NCBI GenBank assembly: GCA_030065875.1
Contig: JASJCR010000008.1
Span: 1 to 64,000 of the forward strand
DNA from: Ardenticatenaceae bacterium
GTDB taxonomy: Bacteria; Chloroflexota; Anaerolineae; Promineifilales; Promineifilaceae
Length of the DNA stretch: 64,000 bases
Direction: 5' to 3'
In this document: positions 52,992 through 61,741 of the stretch, in pieces
How positions within the stretch are numbered: the stretch's first letter is position 1
How the letters are laid out: each line of letters begins with the position of its first letter
The notes under the pieces: model-generated
The model's database searches: none
Told to the model about the DNA's origin: nothing
The model's input: the letters and a program-made list of their open reading frames with translations, nothing else
Translations under genes and position numbers: made by a program

Positions 52992-54416
52992 ATGTTATCC
53001 CTGCAGCTAAACCGCCATGAAACCCGATCGCTCTACCAGCAAATTGCTGAAGAGATCAAGACCCGCATCAGCGACGGTCGATTACCGGCCGGGGCGCGCC
53101 TGCCAACGGTGCGTAAACTGGCCGAAGAGCTGCAGGTGACCCGTTTGACGATCCAAAGCGCGTATGCCGAGCTCCAGGCTGACGGCTGGATCGAAGGCAT
53201 TGTTGGTCGAGGCACGTTTGTCTCCAACGATGTGAAGCCGGTTGCCCTGCACGACTCAGTTGGCGTTGCCCTGACTTCCGAAGGCATTTTGAGCGACATT
53301 TTGACGATCAACCGCGTTTTAGGAATGCGCTCGATGGCCATTGCCGAACCGGATGCCGCCCTTTTCCCCATCGATGAGTTTTGGGGGTATTTAACTCGCC
53401 TGCGCCCCAAAGCGGCCGATCTCCTCGGCTATGGTGACTCCCAGGGAGATCCCGATTTGCGTATCGAAGTGGTGCGTGAACTGCAGGAGTTGGAAATAGA
53501 CGGTAATCCCAGCGACGTGGTCATCACCAATGGGGTGATGCAGGGACTTAATTTGGTGACCCAGGCCCTCAGCCGGCCGGGAGGGACGGTTATTGTAGAA
53601 CAGCCCACGTTTATCGGCTATCTCAATATTTTGAAGAGCCAGGGTTTGCAGCCGCTGCCGGTTCATCTCGATGAGGAGGGGCCGCGTCTGGATGAATTTG
53701 AGGCGCTGGCGGCCCGAGAACGGCCGGCTTTCTTCTACGCGATTCCCAATTTTCACAACCCGACCGGCCGCTCCTGGTCGATGCAGCGGCGGCACGATAT
53801 TTTGCAGATCGCCGGCCAATACGGCCTGCCAATTTTGGAAGATGATATTTACGGCCGCATCGCCTATGACACATCGCCGGCACCTACGCTCAAATCGCTC
53901 GACAGGGATGATCGGGTCTTTTATATGAGCGGCTACTCTAAAGTATTTATGCCCGGGCTGCGCCTCGGTTATCTGCTGCCCCCCCGCGCGTTCCGCGAAC
54001 AGATCCTGATGCTTCGCCGGTCCGCGGACGTATGCGGGTCGGGCGTGACCCAGCGGGGTCTGGCCCACTTCTTGCGCGACAACGGGTTAAAGCGTCATTT
54101 GCGCCGGGTGCTGCCCATCTACCGCCAGCGGCGCGATACGATCCTGCAAAGTTTACGACGGGAAATGCCGCCAGGGGTCTCCTGGACCGAGCCGGAAGGC
54201 GGATTTTCAACCTGGCTAACCCTGCCGCGCTTTTTCGGCCGTGGGGAGCTGTATCGGCGGGCGCTCAAACAGCGGTTCGCCTTCACGGCCGGTGAAGCGT
54301 ACGACATGGATGATGCGGATGAACTCGATCATCTGCGCCTCTGCTACGGCAATCAGCGGCCGGAAGGGATCGAAGCCGGGGTAAAGCTCCTGGCCCAGCT
54401 TATCTCAAATCATTAG
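52992..54416 (+). CDS. MocR-type PLP-dependent transcriptional regulator (GntR HTH plus aminotransferase-like domain)
   Basis: This 474-residue protein has a GntR winged helix (residues 1-75: LYQQIAEEIKTRISDGRLPA, TIQSAYAELQADGWIE) and a fold type I aminotransferase-like domain (about 115-470) with the PLP-lysine in SGYSKVFMPGLRLGY. MocR proteins use PLP to sense amino acids or pyridoxal. The downstream decarboxylase gene begins 8 bases after its stop, so it probably controls this operon. AAGG lies about 7 bases before the ATG. A perfect palindrome overlaps its promoter. Confidence 0.92.
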   Translation: MLSLQLNRHETRSLYQQIAEEIKTRISDGRLPAGARLPTVRKLAEELQVTRLTIQSAYAELQADGWIEGIVGRGTFVSNDVKPVALHDSVGVALTSEGILSDILTINRVLGMRSMAIAEPDAALFPIDEFWGYLTRLRPKAADLLGYGDSQGDPDLRIEVVRELQELEIDGNPSDVVITNGVMQGLNLVTQALSRPGGTVIVEQPTFIGYLNILKSQGLQPLPVHLDEEGPRLDEFEALAARERPAFFYAIPNFHNPTGRSWSMQRRHDILQIAGQYGLPILEDDIYGRIAYDTSPAPTLKSLDRDDRVFYMSGYSKVFMPGLRLGYLLPPRAFREQILMLRRSADVCGSGVTQRGLAHFLRDNGLKRHLRRVLPIYRQRRDTILQSLRREMPPGVSWTEPEGGFSTWLTLPRFFGRGELYRRALKQRFAFTAGEAYDMDDADELDHLRLCYGNQRPEGIEAGVKLLAQLISNH

Positions 54417-54424
54417 GAGGTTTT

Positions 54425-55807
54425 GTGTATCCACAACTGCAATACGACCTGGAACATATTGAGGATATGCTGCAGCGGGTGCAGGAAATTAGCCTGGCTT
54501 ACTATCAAAATGTAGGTGAATCCCCGGCCGCGGTCGCACCGCCCTCCCGCAAAAACCAGACGCTTCCCAAGCAGGGGATGGGGGGGCTGGCGGTCGTCAA
54601 TCACTTTCTGAAGAAGGTCGCTCCACATCTGGCGGCCAGCGGCGGTCCGCGCTACCTTGGATTTGTCACCGGTGGCGCCACCCCGGCCGCATTAATTGGA
54701 GATTGGCTGACGTCAACTTTTGATCAAAATGTGGCTTCTGACATCGACTCCATTGCCCCTCTCATCGAAGATGAAGCCATCGACATGCTGCGCACGCTTT
54801 TTGGGCTGCCGGATGAGTTTTCCGGATCGTTTGTCAGTGGGGCTACCATGTCAAATTTTGCAGCGTTGGCCATTGGCCGCCAATGGTGCGCCAAACAAAT
54901 TCGATACGACGTGGCCAAACTGGGTCTTTATGGGCTGCCCCAGATTCGGGTTCTGGCGGCCACGCCCCACTCAAGCATTTATAAAGCGCTTTCGATGTTG
55001 GGCATGGGGCGCAGCAGCCTGATTAAAATTAAGACAATTCCCGGCCGGGAAGCGATTGATATCGATCATTTGCGTTTTGAGCTGGCCGCTGCCCGCGCTG
55101 AACTTATCCCGGCCATTGTGGTTGGCAGCGGGGGAACGGTCAACACCGTTGACTTTGATGATTTGACCGCCATTGGGGCACTCAAGAAGGAATTTACTTT
55201 CTGGTATCACGTTGATGCGGCCTTTGGCGGGTTTGCGGCGTGTACCAAAGAGACCGCCCGCTTAACCAAAGGGATGGATTCGGCCGATTCGATCACCATT
55301 GACGCCCACAAATGGCTAAATGTCCCTTATGATTCGGCGATGGTTTTTACACGCCATCCGGATATTGGCCTGCAGGTGTTTCAAAACAGCGCCGCTTACC
55401 TGGGTGACGTGCAGGACGTCCCGGCATACGTGCACCGGACGCCGCAAAACTCCCGCCGTTTTCGAGCGCTGCCGGCCTGGTTCTCACTCCTGGCTTACGG
55501 GGCGGCCGGATACGAAGAAATTGTGACCCGCTGCTGCCGTCTGGCTCAGAGAATCGGCGAAAAAATAGCCGGGAACGACCGCTACGATCTACTGGCGCCG
55601 GTAAACCTCAACGTGGTTTGTTTTGCCCCTGCTTCACATGAAGTTGATGTGGGTGCCCTACTGATGCGTTTGCGTGACGACGGCCGGGTCTTTGCTACGC
55701 CAACTGAATATGGCGGCCGGTCGGCGATTCGCCTGGCCTTTTCTAACTGGCGCACCACCGACGATGATGTGGAGCTGGTTTGGCAGGCGCTGCAAGAGTG
55801 TCTTTGA
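54425..55807 (+). CDS. Group II PLP-dependent amino-acid decarboxylase
   Basis: The start is a GTG at 54425 with AGGAGG 4 bases upstream, overlapping the end of the MocR gene. The 460-residue fold type I enzyme has the PLP-binding lysine in TIDAHKWLNVPYD and the His in ATPHSSIYKA that stacks on PLP, typical of aromatic L-amino acid / glutamate / histidine decarboxylases. The substrate cannot be decided from sequence. It is followed by an MFS transporter that may carry the substrate or product (inference). Confidence 0.9.
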   Translation: MYPQLQYDLEHIEDMLQRVQEISLAYYQNVGESPAAVAPPSRKNQTLPKQGMGGLAVVNHFLKKVAPHLAASGGPRYLGFVTGGATPAALIGDWLTSTFDQNVASDIDSIAPLIEDEAIDMLRTLFGLPDEFSGSFVSGATMSNFAALAIGRQWCAKQIRYDVAKLGLYGLPQIRVLAATPHSSIYKALSMLGMGRSSLIKIKTIPGREAIDIDHLRFELAAARAELIPAIVVGSGGTVNTVDFDDLTAIGALKKEFTFWYHVDAAFGGFAACTKETARLTKGMDSADSITIDAHKWLNVPYDSAMVFTRHPDIGLQVFQNSAAYLGDVQDVPAYVHRTPQNSRRFRALPAWFSLLAYGAAGYEEIVTRCCRLAQRIGEKIAGNDRYDLLAPVNLNVVCFAPASHEVDVGALLMRLRDDGRVFATPTEYGGRSAIRLAFSNWRTTDDDVELVWQALQECL

Positions 55808-55850
55808 AGAAGAGAGAAAAGAGAATAGAGAAGAGAGAAAAGAGAAGCGA
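55808..55850 (+). repeat. Purine heptad array (AAGAGAG-type) before the MFS gene
   Basis: Units AAGAGAG, AAAAGAG, AATAGAG, AAGAGAG, AAAAGAG and AAGCGAA run into the ATG at 55851. The array probably acts as a purine-rich ribosome loading region. Confidence 0.7.
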
Positions 55851-57068
55851 ATGACCTTTAAGAGATACAGGGTGGTTGAGTACGGGGCGTTGATTTTGAT
55901 CATCAGCATGGGTACCCGGCAAAGTTTTGGCATCTTTCTCCCTGAAATCAGCCGTGATTTGGGTATCGGCCGCGAATTGTTCAGCCTGGCGATCGCCGTT
56001 CAGAACATTATCTTTGGCTTGCCAATTGTCGGGGTTCTGGCTGACCGCTACGGCTCCCGCTGGGTCGCCATCGGCGGCGGAATCTTGTATGCCCTAGGTA
56101 TTTTTCTGCTGGCTGTCGGGCAATCCCCGGCCATGCTGTTTGGCTCGCTGGGTATTTTGGTGGGTATCGCCCTCAGCGCAACGTCGTTTGTGGTGGTTTT
56201 AGGCGCGGCCGCCCAGGTGGTCCCCGCCGGTCGCAGAACGGTCATGTTTGGTCTGCTGACCGCGGCCGGGTCTATCGGCATGTTTGCCGTTGTGCCGGCG
56301 CTGCAGTGGCTGCTCGATCTGATCGGCTGGGTGTCCACGTTTTATATTATGGCCGGTATGGCCCTGGTGATCTCCCTGCTGGCCATCGCTTTTCCGGCCG
56401 GCCGGCGGTCCCAGGAACCAGGCACCACCTCAGCGGGTGAGGGTGAATATGAAGACGAGGGAATTATTTCGATTTTGAAGAAAGCCAGCGGTCACTCCGG
56501 CTATTGGCTTCTTACGGCCGGTTTCTTTGTCTGCGGTTTCCACGTGGCTTTTATCGCCACCCACCTGCCGGCTTATCTTCAGGACAACGGCCTTTCAACT
56601 CAGGTCAGCGCCTTTGCCCTGGCGATGATCGGTTTATTTAACCTGATTGGCTCATCCTCATTTGGGTATTTGGGTGATCGGTACCGCAAAAAGTACCTGC
56701 TTTGTTTTATTTATCTCGGCCGCGCGGTCGTCATTTCCGCCTTTATCTGGCTGCCGCTTACCGCCACGTCCGCCATTCTGTTTGGGGCGGCGATTGGATC
56801 GCTGTGGCTGGCGACAGTCCCCTTGACCAGCGGGGCCGTGGCCCATATTTTTGGCTCGCGATATTTATCAACACTCTACGGCGTTGTCTTCTTTAGCCAT
56901 CAAATTGGCGCGTTTCTCGGTGTTTGGCTTGGCGGCCGGGTCTTTGATACCCTTGGCTCGTATCAGCCGATCTGGATCGCCGGGATTATCCTGGCGGTTA
57001 TTGCCGGGTTAATCCATTTACCCATGATCGACACCCCGGTTGCCCGCAGGGCGGTCACCGCCGATTAA
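55851..57068 (+). CDS. Major facilitator superfamily transporter (monocarboxylate-type)
   Basis: The ATG at 55851 gives 405 residues and twelve hydrophobic segments. The MFS motif after segment 2 is GVLADRYGSRWVA, and after segment 8 GYLGDRYRKKYLL. The N-terminus (IISMGTRQSFGIFLPEISRD) resembles oxalate/formate antiporter and monocarboxylate permease families. As the third gene after the MocR regulator and decarboxylase, it may exchange substrate and product of the decarboxylase. An in-frame extension to 55674 overlaps the decarboxylase and is rejected. Confidence 0.87.
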   Translation: MTFKRYRVVEYGALILIISMGTRQSFGIFLPEISRDLGIGRELFSLAIAVQNIIFGLPIVGVLADRYGSRWVAIGGGILYALGIFLLAVGQSPAMLFGSLGILVGIALSATSFVVVLGAAAQVVPAGRRTVMFGLLTAAGSIGMFAVVPALQWLLDLIGWVSTFYIMAGMALVISLLAIAFPAGRRSQEPGTTSAGEGEYEDEGIISILKKASGHSGYWLLTAGFFVCGFHVAFIATHLPAYLQDNGLSTQVSAFALAMIGLFNLIGSSSFGYLGDRYRKKYLLCFIYLGRAVVISAFIWLPLTATSAILFGAAIGSLWLATVPLTSGAVAHIFGSRYLSTLYGVVFFSHQIGAFLGVWLGGRVFDTLGSYQPIWIAGIILAVIAGLIHLPMIDTPVARRAVTAD

Positions 57069-57084
57069 CGGTCAACTCGTATAT

Positions 57085-57150
57085 CTTAATTCGCATTTCG
57101 CATTTCGTATCTCGTATCTCGTAACTCGTATCTCGTATCTCGTATCTCGT
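57085..57150 (+). repeat. Heptad array (CTCGTAT-type) before lplA
   Basis: Nine consecutive units: TTCGCAT, TTCGCAT, TTCGTAT, CTCGTAT, CTCGTAA, three CTCGTAT and CTCGTAG. The array ends 8 bases before the lplA ATG and has no complementary arm. Confidence 0.85.
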
Positions 57151-57158
57151 AGGTCTTT

Positions 57159-58139
57159 ATGAAATTTGTAAGCAATCGTCACATAACCGATCCCCGCCTG
57201 AATTTGGCCCTGGAAGAGTATTTACTGCGCGAATTGGAGATGGAAACCCCGCTTCTCCTGTTTTACGTCAATGAACCGGCGGTCATCATCGGTCGGAACC
57301 AAAACACCATCGAAGAAATTGACCCGGATTTTATCAAGCAGAACGACATTCACGTCGTGCGTCGCCTGTCCGGAGGAGGTGCGGTGTTTCACGATCTTGG
57401 CAACCTCAATTTCAGCTTTATTACCAACGACAATCGGGACATCCACAATTTTGCCAAATTTATTAATCCGGTTGCTGCTGTCTTAAAAAAGCTGGGCGTG
57501 CCTGCGGAACTGCACGGCAGCAGCGATGTTTTTGTGGACGGCAAGAAAATTTCGGGCAACGCTCAATTTTCCGCCCGCGGCCGCCTGTTTAGCCACGGCA
57601 CAATTTTGTTTGATACCGACATCGAAACGATGCTGCGGGCCTTAAACCCGCGTCAAATTGAAATTGAATCAAAGGCGGTCCAGTCGGTGCGCAATTTTGT
57701 GACCAACATCAAGGAGTGGCTGCCCCGAGAAATGACCCTCAAAGATTTAAAGCAGGCGATCTTGGATGAATTGTTCGGGTCAGACCCGCCTACGCTTCCC
57801 CTGTCGGCCGATCAATGGGGGGATATCGAGAAGCTGGCTGAGGAACGATACGACACCTGGGAGTGGAATTACGGCCGTTCTCCCCGCTTTAACGTGCAAA
57901 AAACCGTCGCGCTTGGTCGGGTCACCTTTAACGCCCGCCTATGGGTCGATAAAGGATTAATCGAAGAGGTTACCCTTTACGGCAACTTTGAGGCCAAGCG
58001 AGAAATTAAAGAACTCCTCGACCGCCTGATTGGCGTTCGCTATGAGCCGGAGGCGATACGCTATGCCCTACAGGATGTTGAACTGGTCCCCTATGTCGGT
58101 TCGGTTTCACTCGATGAATTTGTGACCGTACTTTATTGA
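57159..58139 (+). CDS. lplA: Lipoate-protein ligase A
   Basis: LplA activates free lipoate with ATP and attaches it to E2 and H-protein lysines. The 326-residue protein has the family blocks VVRRLSGGGAVFHDLGNLNF, then VDGKKISGNAQFSARGRLF with the catalytic Lys, and an intact C-terminal accessory domain (about 240-326), so a complete two-step ligase is likely. It follows a heptad array with a short AGGT before the ATG. No lipoate-dependent enzyme genes are adjacent. Confidence 0.94.
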   Translation: MKFVSNRHITDPRLNLALEEYLLRELEMETPLLLFYVNEPAVIIGRNQNTIEEIDPDFIKQNDIHVVRRLSGGGAVFHDLGNLNFSFITNDNRDIHNFAKFINPVAAVLKKLGVPAELHGSSDVFVDGKKISGNAQFSARGRLFSHGTILFDTDIETMLRALNPRQIEIESKAVQSVRNFVTNIKEWLPREMTLKDLKQAILDELFGSDPPTLPLSADQWGDIEKLAEERYDTWEWNYGRSPRFNVQKTVALGRVTFNARLWVDKGLIEEVTLYGNFEAKREIKELLDRLIGVRYEPEAIRYALQDVELVPYVGSVSLDEFVTVLY

Positions 58140-58292
58140 ATTTACCCCCGTCAAATAAATAGCGGCCGCTGAATGGGCGGCAAAATGTTTCTTATGTGAC
58201 AGCCCTTAACTGCGCTCAGGATTATTCACCCTGCAAGCAAGGGCTGAGAAAGTGGTGCGATTATGGTTTTTTTTGGAAATTAGGTAAATTTT
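58140..58292. other. Intergenic with an 8-bp inverted repeat upstream of azlC
   Basis: CAGCCCTT (58200-58207) and AAGGGCTG (58239-58246) pair around a 31-base loop. It could be a terminator of lplA or a leader hairpin for azlCD. A GCGGCCGC site is also present. Confidence 0.35.
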
Positions 58293-59036
58293 ATGACTCA
58301 ACAGAATGACACCACCACCCCTAAAAGTGAATTCTGGGCCGGCGTCAAGGCGGAACTGCCCATCCTTTTTGGCGTGATCCCTTTTGGCCTCATTTTCGGG
58401 GTTCTGGCGACGACGGCCGGGCTGCCTCCGCTGGTGGCCTGGAGCACTTCGTCCCTGGTTTTTGCCGGATCCGCTCAATTTTTGGCCCTGCCGTTGTTTT
58501 CAGCTGGGGCTCCGGCCGTGATTTTGATTATGACGACGTTTATTATCAATCTGCGTCATCTCCTCTACAGCGCCTCGCTGGCTCCTTTTGCTCAACCGCT
58601 TTCCCGCGGCTGGAAAACGCTGTTAGCTTACCTCCTGACGGATGAGGCGTTTGTTCCCACAATTTTGCACTATCATCAATCGGATCAACCGTCTACCCAT
58701 AAACATTGGTTTTGGCTGGGAGCCGGGCTGACGCTGTGGCTCAACTGGCAAATTGTCACCGGTATCGGAATTTTAGTCGGGCAGCAGCTGCCGTCCGGGT
58801 TAGGATTGGAATTTACGCTATCCCTGACCTTTATCGGCATGATTGTCCCCACGCTCAAAAAATGGCCGGAGATCGGGGCGGCCGTTTCAGCCGGAGTCAC
58901 GGCGGTGGCGGTCAGCGGCCTGCCCTATCGTCTGAACCTGATGGTGGCCGCAGTTGTGGGAATTTTCACCGGGCTTCTGCTTGAATCCCTGACGCGCCGG
59001 GAGAGTATCGGTCAAACTCAGGAGGTTCAATTATGA
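58293..59036 (+). CDS. azlC: Branched-chain amino acid exporter large subunit AzlC
   Basis: This 247-residue polytopic protein begins with the AzlC motif FGVIPFGLIFGVLATTAGL, followed by STSSLVFAGSAQFLALPLFS and NLRHLLYSASLAPF. With AzlD it exports branched-chain amino acids (family knowledge). Its stop overlaps the azlD start (ATGA at 59033-59036), so the subunits are translationally coupled. Confidence 0.93.
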   Translation: MTQQNDTTTPKSEFWAGVKAELPILFGVIPFGLIFGVLATTAGLPPLVAWSTSSLVFAGSAQFLALPLFSAGAPAVILIMTTFIINLRHLLYSASLAPFAQPLSRGWKTLLAYLLTDEAFVPTILHYHQSDQPSTHKHWFWLGAGLTLWLNWQIVTGIGILVGQQLPSGLGLEFTLSLTFIGMIVPTLKKWPEIGAAVSAGVTAVAVSGLPYRLNLMVAAVVGIFTGLLLESLTRRESIGQTQEVQL

Positions 59037-59362
59037 TGACCCCCCTGCAGCTCATGTTGACGATTCTGGCCATGGGATTGGTCACATTTTTGATTCGGTT
59101 AAGCTTTATCGCTCTTTCCGATCGGATCGCCCTGCGGCCGCTTGTGCGCCGCGGGTTGACGTATGTGCCCCCGGCCGTTCTGGCCGCCATCGTTTTCCCT
59201 GATATGCTGCTGTCAGAAGGGGTGCTCAATCTCTCATGGCAAAATCCGTTTCTCCTGGCCGGCTTGGGAGGGATCCTGGCGGCCTGGTGGAGTAAAAATG
59301 TGTTGGTCACCATGGTGGTCGGCATGTTGATATTGTGGGGAATCCAGTGGATTACAGCCTGA
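59033..59362 (+). CDS. azlD: Branched-chain amino acid exporter small subunit AzlD
   Basis: This 109-residue protein has three or four membrane segments and the AzlD pattern (FLIRLSFIALSDR, then RRGLTYVPPAVLAAIVFPDM). AGGAGG lies upstream of the overlapping ATGATG start; the second ATG at 59036 is also possible. Pairs with AzlC. Confidence 0.92.
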   Translation: MMTPLQLMLTILAMGLVTFLIRLSFIALSDRIALRPLVRRGLTYVPPAVLAAIVFPDMLLSEGVLNLSWQNPFLLAGLGGILAAWWSKNVLVTMVVGMLILWGIQWITA

Positions 59363-59442
59363 AGACAAGAGACCAGAGAGGACTTTTTTTCGGCGTGTCC
59401 CATCTCTCGTCTCCTGTCTCTTGTCTCCCGTCTTTCTTTTAG
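59362..59442. repeat. Heptad-repeat hairpin array (GAGACCA / GTCTCCT-type)
   Basis: AAGACAA, GAGACCA, GAGAGGA on one side and ATCTCTC, GTCTCCT, GTCTCTT, GTCTCCC, GTCTTTC on the other surround a short T-run (59383-59389), so it may also act as terminator of azlCD. Confidence 0.75.
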
Positions 59443-59451
59443 GAGGTTTTA

Positions 59452-60174
59452 ATGAAGGAAATTGCTCGCGTCAGTGAAATTTGGCGTTATCCGGTCAAGT
59501 CGATGGCCGGAGAATCAATTGAGAAAAGTGATGTTTACTGGTACGGTTTGGAAGGTGATCGCCGCTATGGGTTTGTGCAGAACGGTCATCCGGGCAGCTT
59601 CCCGTGGCTGACCGCCCGAGAGATTCCTCAAATCGTCAAATTTCAGCCGCGATTGATCGGAAATGATCTGGTGCACGGCCCTGTTGAAGTGACAACACCG
59701 GCCGGGGAAACATTCCCCATCGGTGATGAACGGCTCCGACAGGCGCTTCTGGCGCATCGCTCTGGCTTTGACGCCCATCTGATGCAGCTCAACCGGGGGA
59801 CGTTTGACGCGGCCCCTGTATCGCTGATGAGTCTGGCCACGATCCGCCAGGTGGATCAAACATTTGGACAATCGCTTGATACCCGCCGCTATCGGCAAAA
59901 TTTGATCATCGAGACAATTGAGGACAAACCTTATATCGAAGACAGCTGGTGCGAACAAATTATTCGGTTTGGGGACCGGCCCGACAGCGCACAGGTGCTT
60001 TTGAACCGGCCGATCCAGCGCTGCCAGATGATCAACGTCGATCCGGATCATGGGCAGGTCGATGCCGGGGTATTAAAAGCGGTGGTGCGCAGTCGAGACA
60101 ACTGCCTGGGCGTGTATGCCGCCGTGGTGCGCCCGGGAACGATTTATGCGGGTGATTCAATCTATCAACTTTGA
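59452..60174 (+). CDS. MOSC-domain protein
   Basis: This 240-residue protein has an N-terminal MOSC beta-barrel (residues 1-100: SEIWRYPVKSMAGESIE) and a C-terminal MOSC domain with LNRPIQRCQMINVDPDHGQV, where the Cys is the usual sulfur or molybdenum-cofactor ligand. Family members include mARC-type reductases and sulfur carriers. No partner redox gene is adjacent. It has a very good ribosome binding site (AGGAGG, 5 bases before the ATG). Confidence 0.88.
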   Translation: MKEIARVSEIWRYPVKSMAGESIEKSDVYWYGLEGDRRYGFVQNGHPGSFPWLTAREIPQIVKFQPRLIGNDLVHGPVEVTTPAGETFPIGDERLRQALLAHRSGFDAHLMQLNRGTFDAAPVSLMSLATIRQVDQTFGQSLDTRRYRQNLIIETIEDKPYIEDSWCEQIIRFGDRPDSAQVLLNRPIQRCQMINVDPDHGQVDAGVLKAVVRSRDNCLGVYAAVVRPGTIYAGDSIYQL

Positions 60175-60195
60175 TTAGAGCCTCTGTCTCGGTCA

Positions 60196-60262
60196 AAGGA
60201 ACAGCGTAGGCGTGATTTCCTAATTACGCCGATAGCTGACGCGATTGGGAAATCGCGTCTAC
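60196..60262. repeat. Tandem hairpin repeat downstream of the MOSC gene
   Basis: Two hairpins: GGCGTGATTTCC with TAATTACGCC (60209-60230), and a perfect 9-bp stem GACGCGATT-GGGA-AATCGCGTC (60238-60259). They look like a dispersed palindromic element. Confidence 0.6.
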
Positions 60263-60317
60263 ATCATCTGTGACTTTTAAATAGTAACCTACTTCAGGGA
60301 AAAAGGAGGATGCAAAG

Positions 60318-60749
60318 GTGGATAATTCATATCAGGAACTGAACCGGCAGTCTACAGAACGGATGCGAAATCTGGCGGCCAAGCTGACAGATGAAGATCT
60401 TGAACTCCCCCTGGGAGAATATTGGACCATCGCGGCCGCGTTTGCCCATATCGCCTTTTGGGATGCCCGCGTGCTAAAAATTTTAGAAGATTCTGAAAGC
60501 AACAATCAGGTGATTATTCACCCGTTTGATTTGGTCGTCAATGACATTTCGCTCCCATTCTGGCTAGCCATTCCTCCCCGGCAGGCGGTGGAACTGGCTA
60601 TCGCCACCGCGGAAGAGTTGGATCAATCTCTCGAATCGTTTTCGCCCATACTGCTTGAGAAAATCGCTTCCGCCAATTTGCGCTTTATTCGCCGGGATTA
60701 CCATCGTTTGGCGCATCTTGACGAGATCGAAGAGGCGTTGAACTATTAA
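60318..60749 (+). CDS. DinB-like four-helix protein
   Basis: The 143-residue protein starts at a GTG at 60318 with AGGAGG 8 bases upstream; an out-of-frame ATG lies directly after the AGGAGG. It has the DinB/YfiT pattern: LGEYWTIAAAFAHIAFWDAR near residue 35 and the ending DYHRLAHLDEIEEALNY. The histidines in AHIAF, YHRLAH could form the typical three-His metal site. Family members include thiol transferases of low-molecular-weight thiols; the role here is unknown. Confidence 0.75.
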   Translation: MDNSYQELNRQSTERMRNLAAKLTDEDLELPLGEYWTIAAAFAHIAFWDARVLKILEDSESNNQVIIHPFDLVVNDISLPFWLAIPPRQAVELAIATAEELDQSLESFSPILLEKIASANLRFIRRDYHRLAHLDEIEEALNY

Positions 60750-60802
60750 GAAAGGTCGAGACCCAATTCTCCCCAACCAAAGTCATCAGGAGGGATTTTT
60801 GT

Positions 60803-61561
60803 ATGAAAAAGATGTGTTTTTTCACTCAGAACGATTTGACGAGCCACCAGCGCTCAACCGGTCAACGTTACTTTGAATTTCTGCGGGTGCCCGATATGAG
60901 CGCCGGTCTGTATGTTTTACCGGCCGGTAGTGTAGATGGGCAGCAGCCACACAGTGAAGATGAAATATATGTCATCATGGTCGGTCGAGGAGAGTTTACC
61001 TGTGAAGGCGAAACCAGACCGGTTGCTCCTGGAGACGTGATCTATGTGCCGGCCCATGCGGACCATCGTTTTCACGATATCGCAGAAGACCTGGAAATAC
61101 TGGTTTTCTTTGCGCCGGCCGAGGGTGTGCTTCATCAGCGGCGGCAGATCGTGCAGGAAGGTGAGATAGAAGTTGACACTGATCGCACCCGCCTCGATAT
61201 CGAGTTGATCCACCAATTTTTGACCACCTCTTATTGGGCAAAAGGGTGCGATCGCGATCTGGTGGTCCGCTCGATTCAAAATTCGCTTTGTTTTGGTGCT
61301 TATGAGGGGGACAATCAAATCGCTTTTGGCCGCGTCATTACCGACTTTGCTACCTTTGCCTATATGTCTGATGTGTTTGTGATAGAAACCCGTCGCGGCC
61401 GGGGAATTGCAAAGATGTTGGTGGCGGCAATGATGGCCCACCCCGATCTCCAGGGGGTGCGCAAGTGGAATTTGCACACGCGCGATGCGCACGGGCTGTA
61501 TACCGAATTTGGGTTTTTTGCGCCCGGTGAAATTTCCAGCTATATGGAGTTCCGTCCGTGA
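60803..61561 (+). CDS. Cupin-GNAT fusion protein
   Basis: Residues 1-112 form a cupin: HSEDEIYVIMVGRGEF and GDVIYVPAHADHRF provide the metal-binding histidines and glutamate. Residues about 128-252 form a GNAT acetyltransferase with the acetyl-CoA motif RRGRGIAKMLV and the substrate-side LYTEFGFF end. The GNAT half resembles YjaB-type N-acetyltransferases. AGGAGG precedes the ATG. The two activities joined in one chain suggest a small-molecule modification with a sensing or metal-dependent step (inference). Confidence 0.82.
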   Translation: MKKMCFFTQNDLTSHQRSTGQRYFEFLRVPDMSAGLYVLPAGSVDGQQPHSEDEIYVIMVGRGEFTCEGETRPVAPGDVIYVPAHADHRFHDIAEDLEILVFFAPAEGVLHQRRQIVQEGEIEVDTDRTRLDIELIHQFLTTSYWAKGCDRDLVVRSIQNSLCFGAYEGDNQIAFGRVITDFATFAYMSDVFVIETRRGRGIAKMLVAAMMAHPDLQGVRKWNLHTRDAHGLYTEFGFFAPGEISSYMEFRP

Positions 61562-61741
61562 CGGCCGCAGATAAAACGACAGGGCCTCACTAGAAGGGGG
61601 TGGTGATGTTTGTTGGACACGCCAATTGATCCGCTGTGGGTTTGAGGCCACGCTACGGCCGTTAAATGATGAAGCAGCGGCCCTGTTGTAAACCGTTTGT
61701 CCATTTATTTATGTAAAACAGTACTTTTTTCTCATATTTGC
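61562..61741. other. Intergenic region upstream of the unknown gene at 61844
   Basis: No gene is seen. It holds an inverted pair TGTCCAT (61698-61704) / ATGGACA (61752-61758) that brackets the -35 region of the promoter at 61742-61770. This could be a regulator-binding site. Confidence 0.4.

Noticed and set aside
57085..57150. CRISPR-like look of the heptad arrays
   Set aside because: Units are only 7 bases with no spacers, and no cas gene is in the window.
58200..58260. TPP-riboswitch-like CTGAGA near azlC
   Set aside because: Only GGGCTGAGA matches; the other conserved segments of the TPP aptamer are absent and the gene is not thiamine-related.
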